A DNA stretch of 64,000 nucleotides from Cryptomeria japonica (lineage: Eukaryota > Streptophyta > Pinopsida > Cupressales > Cupressaceae). The translations under genes and the position numbers were made by a program. Below are positions 24,469 through 36,645 of the stretch, one piece after another. The notes under the pieces are model-generated. The model worked only from the letters and a program-made list of their open reading frames with translations. It did no database searches and was not told the origin of the DNA. The DNA lies in contig NC_081405.1 in the NCBI RefSeq assembly GCF_030272615.1, positions 24,163,272 to 24,227,271 of the forward strand. Direction: 5' to 3'. Every line of letters begins with the position of its first letter. The stretch's first letter is position 1.

Positions 24469-24998
24469 GATACACGAAAGTGTATGAAGATTAAAATCTA
24501 CATACAAGATCTCGTTGATAGAGGTGATATTGAGGTAGCAACTTCAAAACCTAGTAACAACAATGACAAACTCAAAATGTACCAAGAACCCTTCCCAAAA
24601 CATGATAAAGGTAAAGGCTCATCATCTAACTTTGTGAACTATGATTACACCAATCATATAACAGGATTTGACTTTTTAGTGGGTCGCATTGAGCTTGCAG
24701 ACAACCATGCCAATGTCATAACTATCCAAGGAGCTAACCACCCCCCCCTTCCCAAAGCAGACCTAACCCTGCTAAGATAGTCATTCAAGGCGCTACACCT
24801 TCTGCTTCCCAATCTCAGAATGACTACAACATAACCACTCACCGAGGCAGAGTCACTATCCAAGGAGCCCCTCCCCCATCAAACTCTCCCCCCATGTCCT
24901 TTACCTACCAATATGACCTACTTGACCATCTTGGGAAGACCCCCACATAGATCTCTATCCTATAAATTCTCAAGACTTCCCCTGTCCACAAGGAAATT
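24469..24998 (+). pseudogene. Tat-1 Gag C-terminal part
   Basis: The zinc knuckle resumes after the solo LTR (TRKC, then IYIQDLVDRGDIEV), as in Tat-3 (SNCHRLKDLIQDLIDRG). The frame is open to 24780. The linker before protease (THRGRVTIQGA) then appears in another frame, so a frameshift lies near 24750-24800. Further stops precede 24999. Confidence 0.75.
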
Positions 24999-25645
24999 TT
25001 GGAACAAGCCCTCCTTGAGTCTCGCATTCCCAATAATATCAATGCTGCCCAATTTCAAGCTCTCATTGGAAACCTTGCCGCCCAGCAACACCTTGTGTTC
25101 ACTTCCAATGATGCTCTTGCAGATGAAGAGCATAATAAACCTTTACACATCAAATCCCTTATCCAGAAGCAAAAGGTTAAACGTATCTTGATAGATGGTG
25201 GACCCGGACTCAATCTGTGTACATACAAGTTAACAAAACAATTGGAGCTTCCTAAGGACCTGGTAGATACATCAGGAAGAATCACAATAAAAGCATATGA
25301 TGATGTAGAAAGAGTTTCTAAAGGCATGATCACCTTTCCTCTTCAAGTGGGCCCTATTACAATTGAGACCCCTTGCCAAGTCTTGGATCTTGATCTTCCT
25401 TATAATATCCTCCTTGGACGACTGTGCATTCATTCCCTTCAACCATCCCTTCCACTTATCATCAATGCATCAAATTCCCCTTCAATGGAAGAGAGATCAC
25501 TATCAAAGGTGATCCACAACCCTTTCAATATTGCAAGCTCTTAGAGGGGAAGCATCCATATCATTACCCATTAAATAGACCCTCTCCAACTCCTCCATTT
25601 GACACATCAAATGTTGCCTCCACCTCATCCCAAGCAGAGCCCTAA
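24999..25645 (+). pseudogene. Tat-1 protease region
   Basis: The aspartic protease outline is RILIDGGPGLN (active-site D-G-G, as Tat elements often have), ITIKAYDD, then VLDLDLPYNILLGR. Around 25424-25440 the match to Tat-3 jumps to another frame (PSTYHQCIKFPFNG), which marks a frameshift. The enzyme would cleave the Gag-Pol polyprotein. Confidence 0.75.
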
Positions 25646-26725
25646 ATCAAGATCCTAGATAATGGTTGTAGAGAATACAAACTCGAGGATGTCTTATTAA
25701 TAGGCAATCTCCCTGTGTCTCCCAAGTCATTCAGAAAACCAAAAGAAATAAAAAAATATCAAAAACATGTTATACAATGCAAATATACCACCTTTCAACA
25801 ATGGGGTCCACTTGATAAGGAGATCCTTGAGACAAATGTGTCTTCATGGTTGTAACGGGAAGAAGATGAAGACCCAGCAAAAATACCTAAGAAAGTGTAT
25901 CCAAAAGCATCAGCTATAGTAGAAAAGATGGGATACAAAGGACACGGCTTGGGACCAGAGGAGAAAAGAATAAAAGAACCAATAAATCCTATCTCATTTA
26001 AGTATAACAGGGGCTTGGGGTATACTCCAGTGCCTAAGATCACTATCACTGGTGCCCCTTCATGTCCTTTGGATGTCGAAGACTCTGATGAAGAGGAGTT
26101 CCATGAAATGCCTTTTGAATATGAAGATGGCATCTTCTTTGAAACCCACATCAACACCATCACTCCCATAACCCCTCCCATTCCGCATGAGCTACATCTT
26201 GTCCATCTCGAACTTATAGATCGGGGCCAATGAGACAAACCTACTTTAGACGTCTTCGCCAATGACAATACTCTCATAACTCTCCAGACTATACGTAATT
26301 TGGAAGACTGCAATCGAGTGCACAGGATTCAACTACATGAAGAAGGATACTTTGGTAGTCAGGTCAATGCCCTTAATCGCAAAAAATATAATAAGAAGAA
26401 AAATCATGATTCTTTGGGTGAAAACCTCTGTGAGGCACCTTTGGATGAAGAAAAAGTAAAAACAAAGGACGTATCCGAAAGTGAAAACCTGGATCAGGAA
26501 CTTGAAGATGAGGGACTTGACCTCCCTACCATTGGTCCTCTTCCACAGGACACATCAAACTTGCTAATAGAGAAAATAGACAGTATCAATATGGGCACCA
26601 AAGACACTCCAAAGAACGTTCTCATTGCCAAGTCCCTAACAGATCAAGAGAGACAAGACTTCATCAGTTTCCTCATAGAAATAAAGTCAATTTCACCTAG
26701 TCATATGTTGGCATGCCAGGCCTAG
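25646..26725 (+). pseudogene. Tat-1 G-patch and linker before RT
   Basis: A G-patch outline (VEKMGYKGHGLGPEEKRIKEP, with glycines at the usual positions) is followed by an acidic linker. The linker contains two bulged-hairpin copies (26417-26439, 26481-26501). G-patch modules bind RNA or RNA helicases and are known from some retroviruses and plant Tat elements. The frame is the same as that of the downstream RT, with stops at about 25855 and 26231. Confidence 0.7.
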
Positions 26726-28390
26726 ATCCTTACTTGGTGGTTCATAATATCGTTGTTCATCCAGATGCGAAACCCGTAAAGAAGAAGTTACAGAAGATGC
26801 ATCCACATATTGCACTCCTGGTCAAAGCATAACTTCAAAAGATGTTAGATGCAAAATTCATCAAACCAATAGACTATCCCGAATGGGTATCCAACATTAT
26901 ACATGTCGGCAAACCTGTTGGGGACATTTACATCTATACTAATTTCTGAGATCTAAACAAGGCTTTCCCTAAGGATAATTTCCCGCTCCCCACATGACTG
27001 TAGATCTCACAGCAAGACATGAGATGCTATCACTTATGGACGAATTTTCTGATACAATCAGATCAGGATCGTAGAAGAAGATCAACACAAAATTGCATTC
27101 ACAACACCGTGGGGGAATTTTTGTTACTAGGTTATGCCTTTTGGTCTAAAAAATGTTGGAGCTACATATCAGCGTGCAATGACAACAATTTTTCATGACC
27201 TCTTGCACAAAATCATGGAGGACTATGTGGACGATCTTCTAGGCAAATCAAAGAAAAGACATGAGCACATCCTTGTCTTAAGGTAGATCTTTGAAATATT
27301 AGAAAAATATAAACTGCACCTCAATCCTAAGAAGTGTGTCTTTGGTGTCACATCGGGAAAACTGCTGGGTTTCATTGTTTCCCGTAGAGTCATCGAGGTT
27401 GAGCCTGCAAAGGTGAAAGCTATCATGGAAATGCCTCCCCCAAAGACCCTTAGACAATTGCATAGCCTCCAAGGGAAACTCTAGTCTATCAGGCGCTTCG
27501 TCTCATAGCTTGCAGATAAATGCCACCCATTTGCACACCTGTTGCACAAAGACACAAAATTCAAATGGGATTGCTTGTGTCAAAAGGCTTTTGAAAAACT
27601 TAAAGAATATCTGGCATCACCTCCAATTCTTATGCCTCCTACTCTTAGAAAGCCTCTTCTTTTATACATATATGCTACTATAGTGGCATTGGGAGCATTA
27701 TTGGCATAGACAGATGATCAGGGAAAGGAGCATGCTATATACTACATCAGTCGAACACTCATAGGGTATGAGCTCAATTATACCCCCATTGAGAGGGCAT
27801 GCTTAGCACTCCTCTTTAGTATACAAAAACTCCGGCACTACATGCTCAACAACAAAACAAAACTAATTGCTAAGATTGACCCGCTCAAATATCTCTTGTC
27901 AAAAGTTGCCCTCACTGGCATAATTTCTAAATGGGTCATGTTGTTAAGAAAGATTGACATTGAATATGTGGACAATAAAGAAATCAAAGGACAAATAATC
28001 GCAGACCAATTGGCTGACACTCCACTTCTAGGTGACCATTCAATCCTTATAGAATTGTTAGACGAATTCATAATGACTGTCACCACATCCTCCACATGGC
28101 AATTGTACTTTGATGGTTCTTGCACCCAAAATGGATCGGGGGTAGGAATACTGTTGATCACACCTCAAGGAGATTGCATCCCAAAATCATACAAGATAGC
28201 CTTTGCATGTACCAACAACATCGCAGAATATGAGGCACTGATTACTGAACTACGCTTGGCTATCCAATGGAAGATATTGGAATTACATGTCTATGGTGAT
28301 TCCCAGCTTGTCATAAAACAAGTCAATGATGAATATCAAACAAAAGATGACAATCTTCTTCCCTATCATAATATGGTTGAAGATCTTTAG
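26726..28390 (+). pseudogene. Tat-1 RT, RNase H and archaeal-type RNase H
   Basis: RT is badly eroded at its start but keeps the YVDD active site (27224-27235) and LNPKKCVFGVTSGKLLGF. RNase H follows (AIYYISRTLIGYELNYTPIERACLA). A long open stretch from 27842 then carries the second RNase H (WQLYFDGSC, TNNIAEYEALI, VYGDSQLVIKQ). Two RNase H domains in this order mark the Tat lineage. Stops occur at about 26949, 27284, 27482, 27506 and 27707. Confidence 0.85.
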
Positions 28391-29848
28391 TAGCATTTCA
28401 CAACAATCAAGTTTGATCAAATTCTACGAACAAACAATAGAGTTGCAGATGCAATGGCCACCATTGGCTCCCTCCTTCTGATGTCGACACATAGTCAGAA
28501 GTGTGAGTTCCTGGTCAAGCAATTATTCATACTGACATACGATTTACCAGAATCTGAAATGGTGTGCGTACTCATTGGTCTTGAATCCCCCTGGTATCAA
28601 GAGACCTTCACTTACTGAAGAGATAACACCATTCCCCCACACCTTACCAAAACCCAACAACAAACCTTCATTTGTCAATGTGCTCCTTACACTATCCTTG
28701 GAGACACCTTGTTCAAAAGGTATTTCGATGGTTCTCTCCTAAGGTGTTTAAACAAACAAGAGGCTGAATGGGCACTACATGAGGTGCACGAAGGCATTTT
28801 TGGGGCACACTCAAGTGGGCTCACTTTGGCTAAAAAGATCTTGAGAATAGGATACTACTGGCCTACAATAGAAGTAGATGCATATAATTATGTGAAGAAA
28901 TGTATCCCTTTCCAGAAACATGGCGATAAGATCCATGCACCATCACAAGGATTGTAGTCATTCATTACACCCTAGCCCTTCTCATAGTGGGGGCTTGATC
29001 TCATTGGGAAAATCCACCCTACATCCTCAAATAATCATAAATTCATTATCACCGCCACCAAATATTTCACCAAGTGGGTGGAGGCCATTCCTCTTACCTT
29101 CACCACTGGTAAGAAAATCTCCAAATTCATTCTGAACTACTTGATCTATCGATATGAAATCCCCAAAGTTATCATTACAGATAACAACAGACCATTCAAA
29201 AATCAGAATGTTAAAGAGCTCTGTCAGAAATTTGATATCCAACACCACTTCTCCACTCCATATTACCCTTAAGGTAATGGTCAAGCCGAGGCTTCTAACA
29301 AAACCCTAATCAAAATCCTCAAAAAGACAGTCAATGAAGATGGTCATGATTAGCACCTCCAACTTCACCCTACTATGTGGGCTTATCGCACCTCCATCGG
29401 CACACCCACAGGCGCCACCCCATATTCCCTTATCTTTGGCTCTGAGGTCATCCTCCCTCTTGAGATTGAGATCCCCTCTCTAAGGGTGTCACTGCAAGAT
29501 ATCCTCCCAGATGAGGAATACAGAGTTTCCAGACTACAAGAGCTAGAACTGCTGGATTAAAGGTGCCTCAAGGCCTTAAACCATCTCCAGGTATATAAGA
29601 ATCACCTATGCTTGAGTTACCACAACAGGGTCAGAACCCGAGAATTTGAAATTGGTGATCTTGTCCTCATGGAAAATCAGAGAAACCTTCAAGAAAGAGA
29701 GAAGAAAGGCAAGTTTGAGCCTAATTGGCTTGAACCATATGTGATCACAACAAAGTATGGATCAGGGGCATATCAGTTGGCTACTCCTGAAGGAGATCCT
29801 TTGGATGATCCAATTAACATCATACACATAAATAGATTCTATGCCTAG
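28391..29848 (+). pseudogene. Tat-1 integrase
   Basis: Zinc-finger part: EVHEGIFGAHSSG, then GYYWP. The second cysteine of the finger region reads CIPF where Tat-3 has CKKC, so the finger is damaged. The core shows WGLDLIGK (first Asp), ITDNN (second Asp) and GNGQAEASNKT (Glu retained). The C-terminal module is FEPNWLEPYVI. Stops are at about 28388, 28618, 28957, 29270, 29351 and 29558. The product would insert the cDNA into the genome. Confidence 0.85.
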
Positions 29849-29939
29849 TCCTCAAAAGGTCATCAATCATCAAAAAGTCAAAAAAATTAAAAAATACAAA
29901 AAAAATGAGAAAAAGAGCCTGAAAAAAGATCATCATGTT

Positions 29940-30073
29940 GGTGAAAACCTATTAAACAGGTGCCTTGTGACAAAAAAAAAAAAAAGAAGTAAAGCAAAAT
30001 CAATTCGTCCATTAGTGAAAACCACTTTGTGGCGCTATGGGCAAGTACCTTGGTGAAAATCTGCATGTAGCAC
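29940..30073 (+). other. Tat-1 bulged-hairpin cluster after integrase (3 copies)
   Basis: Three copies of the GTG-AAAA bulged hairpin: 29940-29964 (inner CCT/AGG), 30015-30035 (inner CCAC/GTGG, loop TTT, outer GTG/CGC) and 30053-30073 (inner CTG/TAG, outer GTG/CAC). They are non-coding here. The same cluster is found at the same place in Tat-2 (45062-45207). Confidence 0.75.
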
Positions 30074-30889
30074 TGAGGTAAATAATCTAGATCCATCGTC
30101 TATCAGGTCAGCGCTCCATCACCTCATATCCATCATCCTCACTATCCAATTCGCCCACTATGATGTTCCTCCACTCCCACCAAAATAATCACATGTGTGA
30201 TGATGAGTCATCGCCTAAATCATGAATAAAGATTGTCCCATTAAACCGAGCTTTTGTCTCCCATTTCCTGAGCTTCATCAAGTCTTAAGGTCATTCTTGA
30301 CTCTACAAGTTACTCTTCAGGGTCATCTGGTCATTTGCCTAGTCCAAATCCACTCACCCTATCCTTTTCCCTAGGGATGAATCCTTCCTTCACCTGGTAG
30401 CTTAATCCTCCATCCTAATCCTACTCTTGGCAAGAGACATCAGGTTGTCATGTATGGGTGACTTATTTGATTTCTTGGATTCTCATTTTTACTTGCATCT
30501 TTTGTCCTACAAATGCATCTATCTACGACTACCTGGATCTTCCATATCCAGGCATGTTTACAATAGGTGCATACTGGGGCATATTTTCATTGCATGGCAT
30601 GTTTTGGACCTCTCTTGTATGAACCAATGACCTAGTACAAGTGTTTATCAACACTTACTTTCTCATGTACAAGAGGTATCAGTGTGTTTGAGGGTTTCCT
30701 TGAATGTACCCACAACTTTGTATCAGTGTTCCTCAACACTTGCATAGCTATGTGTAAGGAATTCTCGTTTGACTATGAGTCAGTCCATGCCTTGGGTTTC
30801 TCATGGCATCCTAGTTCCTATAATTAGTGGTGCGAGATACCTAGGGAAATATTAAACTAGGTTGGCTCTCCACATCTTTTGTGCACAAC
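30074..30889. other. Tat-1 3' spacer, first part
   Basis: No gene or RNA seen. The sequence is C/T-rich with scattered CATCCTCACC-like phrases and ends at the ACAAC target duplication (30885-30889). Confidence 0.5.
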
Positions 30890-32503
30890 TGATGTAGAGC
30901 GATTAGGCTCTCCTAATGGGTTACTCTTGATCTCTCTTTAGGATGTCCCTTGAACCATCCAATGGTTCCACACTTTCCAACCTTCCAAAGGTTGTAGGTC
31001 CCACACTTACTGACCTTTCCAAGGTCCTTAGTCTAAGGTGTCCACCTTTTTTTTTGTGAGTATCCAACACTCCTTACTAGAGACCTTCCTTTCCCAACAC
31101 CTTCTCACACCTTAACCAAGAGCCAACCCCCTCTACTATAGGATCTTTACTCACACATAAAAAAAACACTTAGGGAGGATTTTCCATATTTTTCCAACCC
31201 TATCCCTTCATTTAGGACTTTTGTGTTTACCTATTCCAAGATTTAGGGTCGAACTGCTCTTTTAGGCCTACTAGGAGACCTAGTACAATTAGCCCTACCT
31301 GCGAGGTATTTTGCAATTATCTGTCAAAAGTCCTGAACACCCCTATGAAATATTTATCTTTTTATATACCCTTTTGGAAGCTTCATACAATATCACAAAA
31401 TTGGACATGGGTTTGATCGCTAACCATCCTAAGCCTTACTAGGCCTAATTCCCTCCTTTTAAGCCTACAAAATAGGAATTTGCTTGAATATCTTCACCAG
31501 TCCAATTGCTCAAGGAATTTGATGATTTTTTTAGGTTTGTAAATCCATTATAATGTCCAATCCAACCTTGACTCAATCCCATTCATCATATTTACCCAAC
31601 TAGGACATGTTGTCCATAACCCCCAATGCTTGCCAACTCAACATGCCAAACCTAGGGTATGGTGGCAAATCTGAAGTTTACCCTCCCCTGCATTAAAACC
31701 AAAAATAAATCATAATAAACAAGGCCACCTAACATTCCATAAGGTTTCAGTACATAAATCCACCATGGAATGCTAGGTAGGGGCCATAGAGTCCTCAAAC
31801 CCTAGTTTTTAGGCCTTTAGGACCCGCCTGCACCAAAATGCCAATAACTTGTAACCTACAACACTTAAAAACTTCAAACCACCAAAAAATGAAAGATATG
31901 GCACTACACTATTATTCCATGCCTTGGTATGGGCTTGGAAGCCCATACTGGCCGTACAAAAACAACCAAGAATCACAATACTTGTTGGAAACTCAGTTTT
32001 GGAAAGGCTAAACTTGCTCTCTTTGATTCAATTCTTCAAAAACCAACCCTTCTCATTGGTCTTCCCAAGCCTTATATCATCCTTTGGTTGGTTACAAATT
32101 CTTTTAACTTAAAATGACAACCAACTAGTCGTTGGTGTTTGAAAGTGCAAATGTTGCAAAGTTGTTATGAGCAACTTTTGCAACTTTGACAACTTTTTAC
32201 ATAGGTGAGCAACTTTGCTCAAATCCAACCTAGGTCACTTCCAAATGATTCAAATGACCTTAAAAACCTCTAAACAATATCAAACCAACCTATTCTAACG
32301 TAATAACAACTTATTCTACTAAGTTCTCTACCTGGCACCCTTAAGAGCTCATATGCCCAAAATTGGCCAACAGTAACTCTTAGGGTCCTTACAACTTTTG
32401 AGCACTTATTAAAAGACCTCTTGACCTTATTACAAACCAAAACAACATGATTCCAATCTCCTGGAATCAACACACCAAAAATTGGCTAAGTGCCCTTGCA
32501 CCA
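30890..32503 (-). repeat. Solo LTR related to the chromovirus LTR
   Basis: Starts TGATGTAGAGC and ends CCTTGCACCA, the same termini as the chromovirus LTR in plus-strand reading. ACAAC flanks both sides (30885-30889 and 32504-32508). It shares the inverted GCAACTTT/AAAGTTG-type motifs (about 32155-32225). Its length is 1614 bp against 1588 bp for the chromovirus LTR. No internal region remains. Confidence 0.8.
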
Positions 32504-33849
32504 ACAACTCTCCCCATCATTCCATAAATTCCTAATTCTATCCATCTAATAACACCGTGGAGTCTTCAATTTGCCCCCCCCTCCCCTATTCTTATATTTC
32601 TATCCAAGATCATTGTACTATTGTCAGCATATTCACAAAAACATTCCGCACTTAGAATGCATCACTCATTGCATTATCCATTCATTTAATTATCTACTTA
32701 GGTAGCATCATTCATTTCATTATTCATCTAGATTCCATTATCTATTCATTTAGGTTACATTATCCATTCATTTCATTAAACTATTCACTTAGATTATCAT
32801 TTTCACAAGCATTAACCACTTAGATTGCATTTAGATTGCATTGCATCCTACACCCATCTCGCATACGTCATTTTTAGGTTACATTATCCATGCATATTAA
32901 TAGATGGCATTATCCATTTATATCACAATCATTCGCTTAGATTACATTCATTGTCCATCTTGCATTTACGCTGCATTATTCATTCATTTCATCATTCATT
33001 TAAATCGCATTATTTTGCATAGTGTTAATCATTTACATTATCCGTGTAGGTGGCATTACATTTATCATTCATTCCTCATTTTAGATTGCATTTATTACTC
33101 ATTTAGACTAATTTATCATTTATCATTAATCATTTGCATCCACATCTATTATTACATTGCATATTCATTTTCTCACATCATCATATCCATTATACATTAA
33201 ACATCCTCATATACAACATATATGCGCATTAAAACATCTCAAAAACATGTGCACCTAAATAATCACTCTTCTTGCATCCACAACATATCATACACACATG
33301 CACATGCATCCATCCTTCATCCATCCTGCATCTATAAACATGTCAGTAATGCATCATAAGCATAAATATATAAGCATCCATCCTGCATCACAAATAAGTC
33401 AGCACAATACATCCATAATCGTCATCAATGCATCACATCATAAAATAATAAATAGAGTCCATCATAATAAGATACATGTATCACCGTCGCCAAAAATCAT
33501 ATATATAAGCTCTAAAAAATGAATATGTTTGTCATAATACAATGATCACCCCGAAGGATCAAAATATAACACATAAGCCAAAATGGAGCTATCTCTCTCC
33601 ACCTGTCTCCCCAGCCCCCTCCTCATCACCTTCTCCCTCAGATCCTCCTACTTCCCCTACTCTAGGTGGCCTAAAATCCACTGATCCACCTGTCTGTTGG
33701 CTCTATGAGGGATGTTGGTTGTGTGTCAGTGAGATCACCACTCTCAATATACGAGGTTGCTCACTGCTCTGCAGGTACCACTCTGAGGTGTAGCCCCCTA
33801 TAGTAGCCTGCCTCCTGACTTGCCCTCTCCACCCTCTCTCTCTATTGCA
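32504..33849. repeat. Low-complexity ATTCATTT/GCATCC tract in the Tat-1 spacer
   Basis: From about 32640 to 33200 the phrase CATTATCCATTCATTTA recurs in many variants, followed to about 33500 by CATCCATCCTGCATC-like phrases. It lies just downstream of the antisense PMD pseudogene. Short frames here come from the repeat. Coding potential is not supported. Confidence 0.6.
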
Positions 33850-35712
33850 TCATATCATAATACAACTACCCAAACCCTGCAGAGACCAACATCTGACGTG
33901 CCACATCCCTCTCCCCCTACATGCATGTAGCATCTGCCTCTGCCCTCTATACTTGGCTTCATAGCTCCTCGAGCTCATCATCTTGTCGGTGGAGAACATC
34001 CTGTAAGGCACCAATAGCAGTCCCTGACCATGAGTCCTCTAACATCCACTCAGACTCCTCCTTGTCCCTCCTCAAAGCATCTACCTCCATCCTCATTGTA
34101 TGGAGGCTATTTGTCAAGTCTGATATCTCCCACCACAACCACTCCACCTCTGACTCTAGGCTCTTCCTCCCAGCTCTCTCTATTTGTAGCTCATCCTTGA
34201 GCGAGTGTATTCTCTCCTAGGAGGCATCTCTTTGTTGTTGGAGTTTGTCAAAATCAACCTATGACACTCCTCCCCTAGCCTTTGACCCTGCACCTTGTAC
34301 TTGTGCCTCTGGAATGTCCATAGGTATGGCCTCCCCTGCCCCACCATCCCCTCCCTCGGCTACCTCCCCTACCATTGGTTCTCCTTCTTGTCCCTATTCT
34401 ACTTGAAGATCTCTCTTCCATACCACCCTAACCCTCCTTTGTTGTCTGCCAGCACCCCTCCCTATCCCACCACAACCCTCTCACCAGGTGCATCATCCTC
34501 TCCGCCGACTACCTCATCCATTGTTGATTGCAACTCATCATCCTCCAAAACTTTAGGGATGGTGAGGAGCACTGGAAAATATCCCTCCCACCAACTCTTG
34601 TATCCTCTAGTAGTCCCTAGATCCTCTCCTACCCCAAGCCGCTCATCCCAAACAAAATATGGTGCCATCTAGAAACCGGTCCTGCCCTCCAATGGACTCA
34701 CTGTCAGGCCCCAAAACCTCTCCTCTCGTGTCGTCTGAGGATAGAACGATATGTCTCCCACTATGTCTTGGACTAGGCCAAACTATCTCGCTACTCTATA
34801 AGAGGCGTAATACTCCATAATATATACAGATCTACCAAATAGCCACATCTCCACTCCGACCTAGTGCAGCTGCCAGTCCACCCTCCATATCTCACTGTCC
34901 AAAAATGGCCGCTATGTGAACGGCAAAAGCTCATCAAAAATGTGGTGCCAAAACCATATCGAGCCTATCTATGTATAATGTAGCAGGCCCCTGTACCTAT
35001 CTATATATGGTCGTCAAGCCTACCTATCATATACACCCAGTGGTTGTGTAACCGCAATATGCTCCCAGGCCCAGATATGAAGAAGTGTAACTCCTTCAGA
35101 TAAGCTCGCATACTCCCTATACACCACAAGATGCATATCATGGTGCAACTGAGCCAAAATCATGGCTCCCCAAGCATACTCCGCACAATCATGAATCATG
35201 TAATAAACGCACCTACTCCATCCAACAGGGAACCCATGTCCTCGAAGATCAGGTATAATTCATCCACTCAGAAATCCACAAATCACAAGTACTAGATGAG
35301 GAATGTGTTAGATACCCATTGCCCTACCCAAATGCATCCTACTCCTATCCAGCATCGACAATCCTTCATACTCACAAACCTCTCGGAGGTAAAAATCTGT
35401 CGCATCTAATCGGTACTCTGGGATGATGCTGCAAATGGGGATCTTCAAGATCCTCCATACATCTAGTAGAGTCACTGTCGCCTCACCAGTAGGTAGATGG
35501 AAGGTGTTATACCTACTATCCCATCTCTCCACTAAAGTTGTCTTCATCATAGTGTGGGATCGAATCCTCGGCCACCTATCAACAAAATGCAACCCCACAG
35601 TAGCTAGGATCTCCAACTCATCCGACTGCAACCATCGATATAGTCTCATAGTCATCGGCCAGTGCTCCCTCGATGCCAATGGTCCCAAATCCACTTGCAT
35701 CCAAAAATCCAA
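33850..35712 (-). pseudogene. Antisense plant mobile domain (PMD) gene of Tat-1
   Basis: Opposite to pol, the minus strand from 35712 encodes a PMD (aminotransferase-like) outline: LVERWDSRYNTFHLPTGEAT, VTLLDVWRILKIPI, then after a stop EYAWGAMILAQLHHDMH and EGVTLLHIWAWEHI. These align block by block with the intact-looking Tat-2 ORF at 41739. A charged coiled-coil tail remains near 33959-34250 (MRMEVDALRRDKEESEWM). Many stops interrupt it. PMD proteins such as the MAIN/MAIL family act in the nucleus in transposon silencing and genome stability. PMDs are also known as cargo of plant mobile elements. The role inside a retrotransposon is not established. Confidence 0.75.
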
Positions 35713-35799
35713 TTCATCATTTCATATCCCTAAGCCCTATCATATCCCCTGATGCACCTATGACTTACCCCAAGCCAAAATTTTAAACCTATTTTCGCA

Positions 35800-36130
35800 T
35801 CCCTTTCTCCCCTAGCGCACGCACTAATTTACTCAGCGCTCGTGCCATTCTATAGGTGCACGCACTGAAAAACCTCCACATGGGACCCTAGATCGAACTA
35901 GCGCAAGCGCCCATGTTGTGATACCCCTTTTTCCTTCCCGACTTAACCTTAACTTTCCCTGGCACGATCGCACGCATCGAGCTACCCATTCCCAACCCTA
36001 AACCTAACCCTAACTATCCCCAAGCGCAAGTGCCCACGCCAGACCCCCCTTCTTTCCCCTTTGACTCTCGAGTGCTCGTGCTAATCTCTAGCGCTCACGC
36101 TACCCTAGAGGCACACATGCTGAAACGGTG
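35800..36130. promoter_or_regulatory. GCGC/ACGC-rich cluster upstream of the Tat-1 PMD gene
   Basis: An unusually CpG-rich stretch in AT-rich surroundings with phrases such as AGCGCACGCAC, CAGCGCTCGTGCC and TAGCGCTCACGC spaced 20-60 bp apart. It lies just 5' of the antisense PMD frame, so it may be its promoter or 5' leader. A few CCCTAAA-like units at 35992-36016 also lie here. Function is inferred from position only. Confidence 0.4.
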
Positions 36131-36630
36131 ATCAGCGTGTCCACCTCGCTAGACTTTTTACCCTAATTCTAGCCTAAATCTACAAAATTATAGAGGAGGA
36201 TAGTTGTACATATCGGTGGTCCATAGCCCTCAAGTCTCTCATACCGTTGGATCCTCTCGACGTGGTGCTCACGTGTGGGAATGCAATCCATCTCTTCTTC
36301 TCTTCTTCTAAGTCTCTAGGTTGCTCCAATGCTTATGTGTAACAATGACCCTTCATTGGGCCCTGTGTGGCTTATATGGACCCCCTTGTGGGCCCATTCC
36401 CTTAGTGTTCTCCCTCGCTCTATCTCCTCTTCTATTTTCTCAATCCCATATATCTTTCTTTCTCATTCATTTGTCACCCCTTCTTCTTTCTTCTTCTTTT
36501 CGAGAATTTTCCATCAATTTTCTAAAAAAATCTGAAACAATTCTCAAGGGGGCATACACCACTCGCATTTTACGCTGGGGCATCTTTTTTCTTCTATCTT
36601 TTACCCATCACCAAATTTGTCACTGCGTAA
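36131..36630. other. Tat-1 end of spacer
   Basis: No gene seen. T/C-rich sequence leads to a TCTCAAGGGGGCATAC phrase (about 36541-36556) that also occurs before the Tat-3 polypurine tract (62852-62867), so it is a shared 3' feature of these Tat elements. Confidence 0.5.
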
Positions 36631-36645
36631 AAGAGGGGCAAAATG
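36631..36645 (+). other. Tat-1 polypurine tract
   Basis: AAAAGAGGGGCAAAA directly before the 3' LTR. Tat-2 and Tat-3 have nearly the same tract (CAAAGAGGGGCAAA). Confidence 0.9.

Noticed and set aside
32825..33522. His/Ile-rich frames (HSFHHSF, IHIYYYI)
   Set aside because: Products of the CATTCATT low-complexity tract.
35992..36016. CCCTAAA-like units suggesting a telomere or interstitial telomere
   Set aside because: Only three or so imperfect units inside a retrotransposon spacer; at most a telo-box-like promoter motif.
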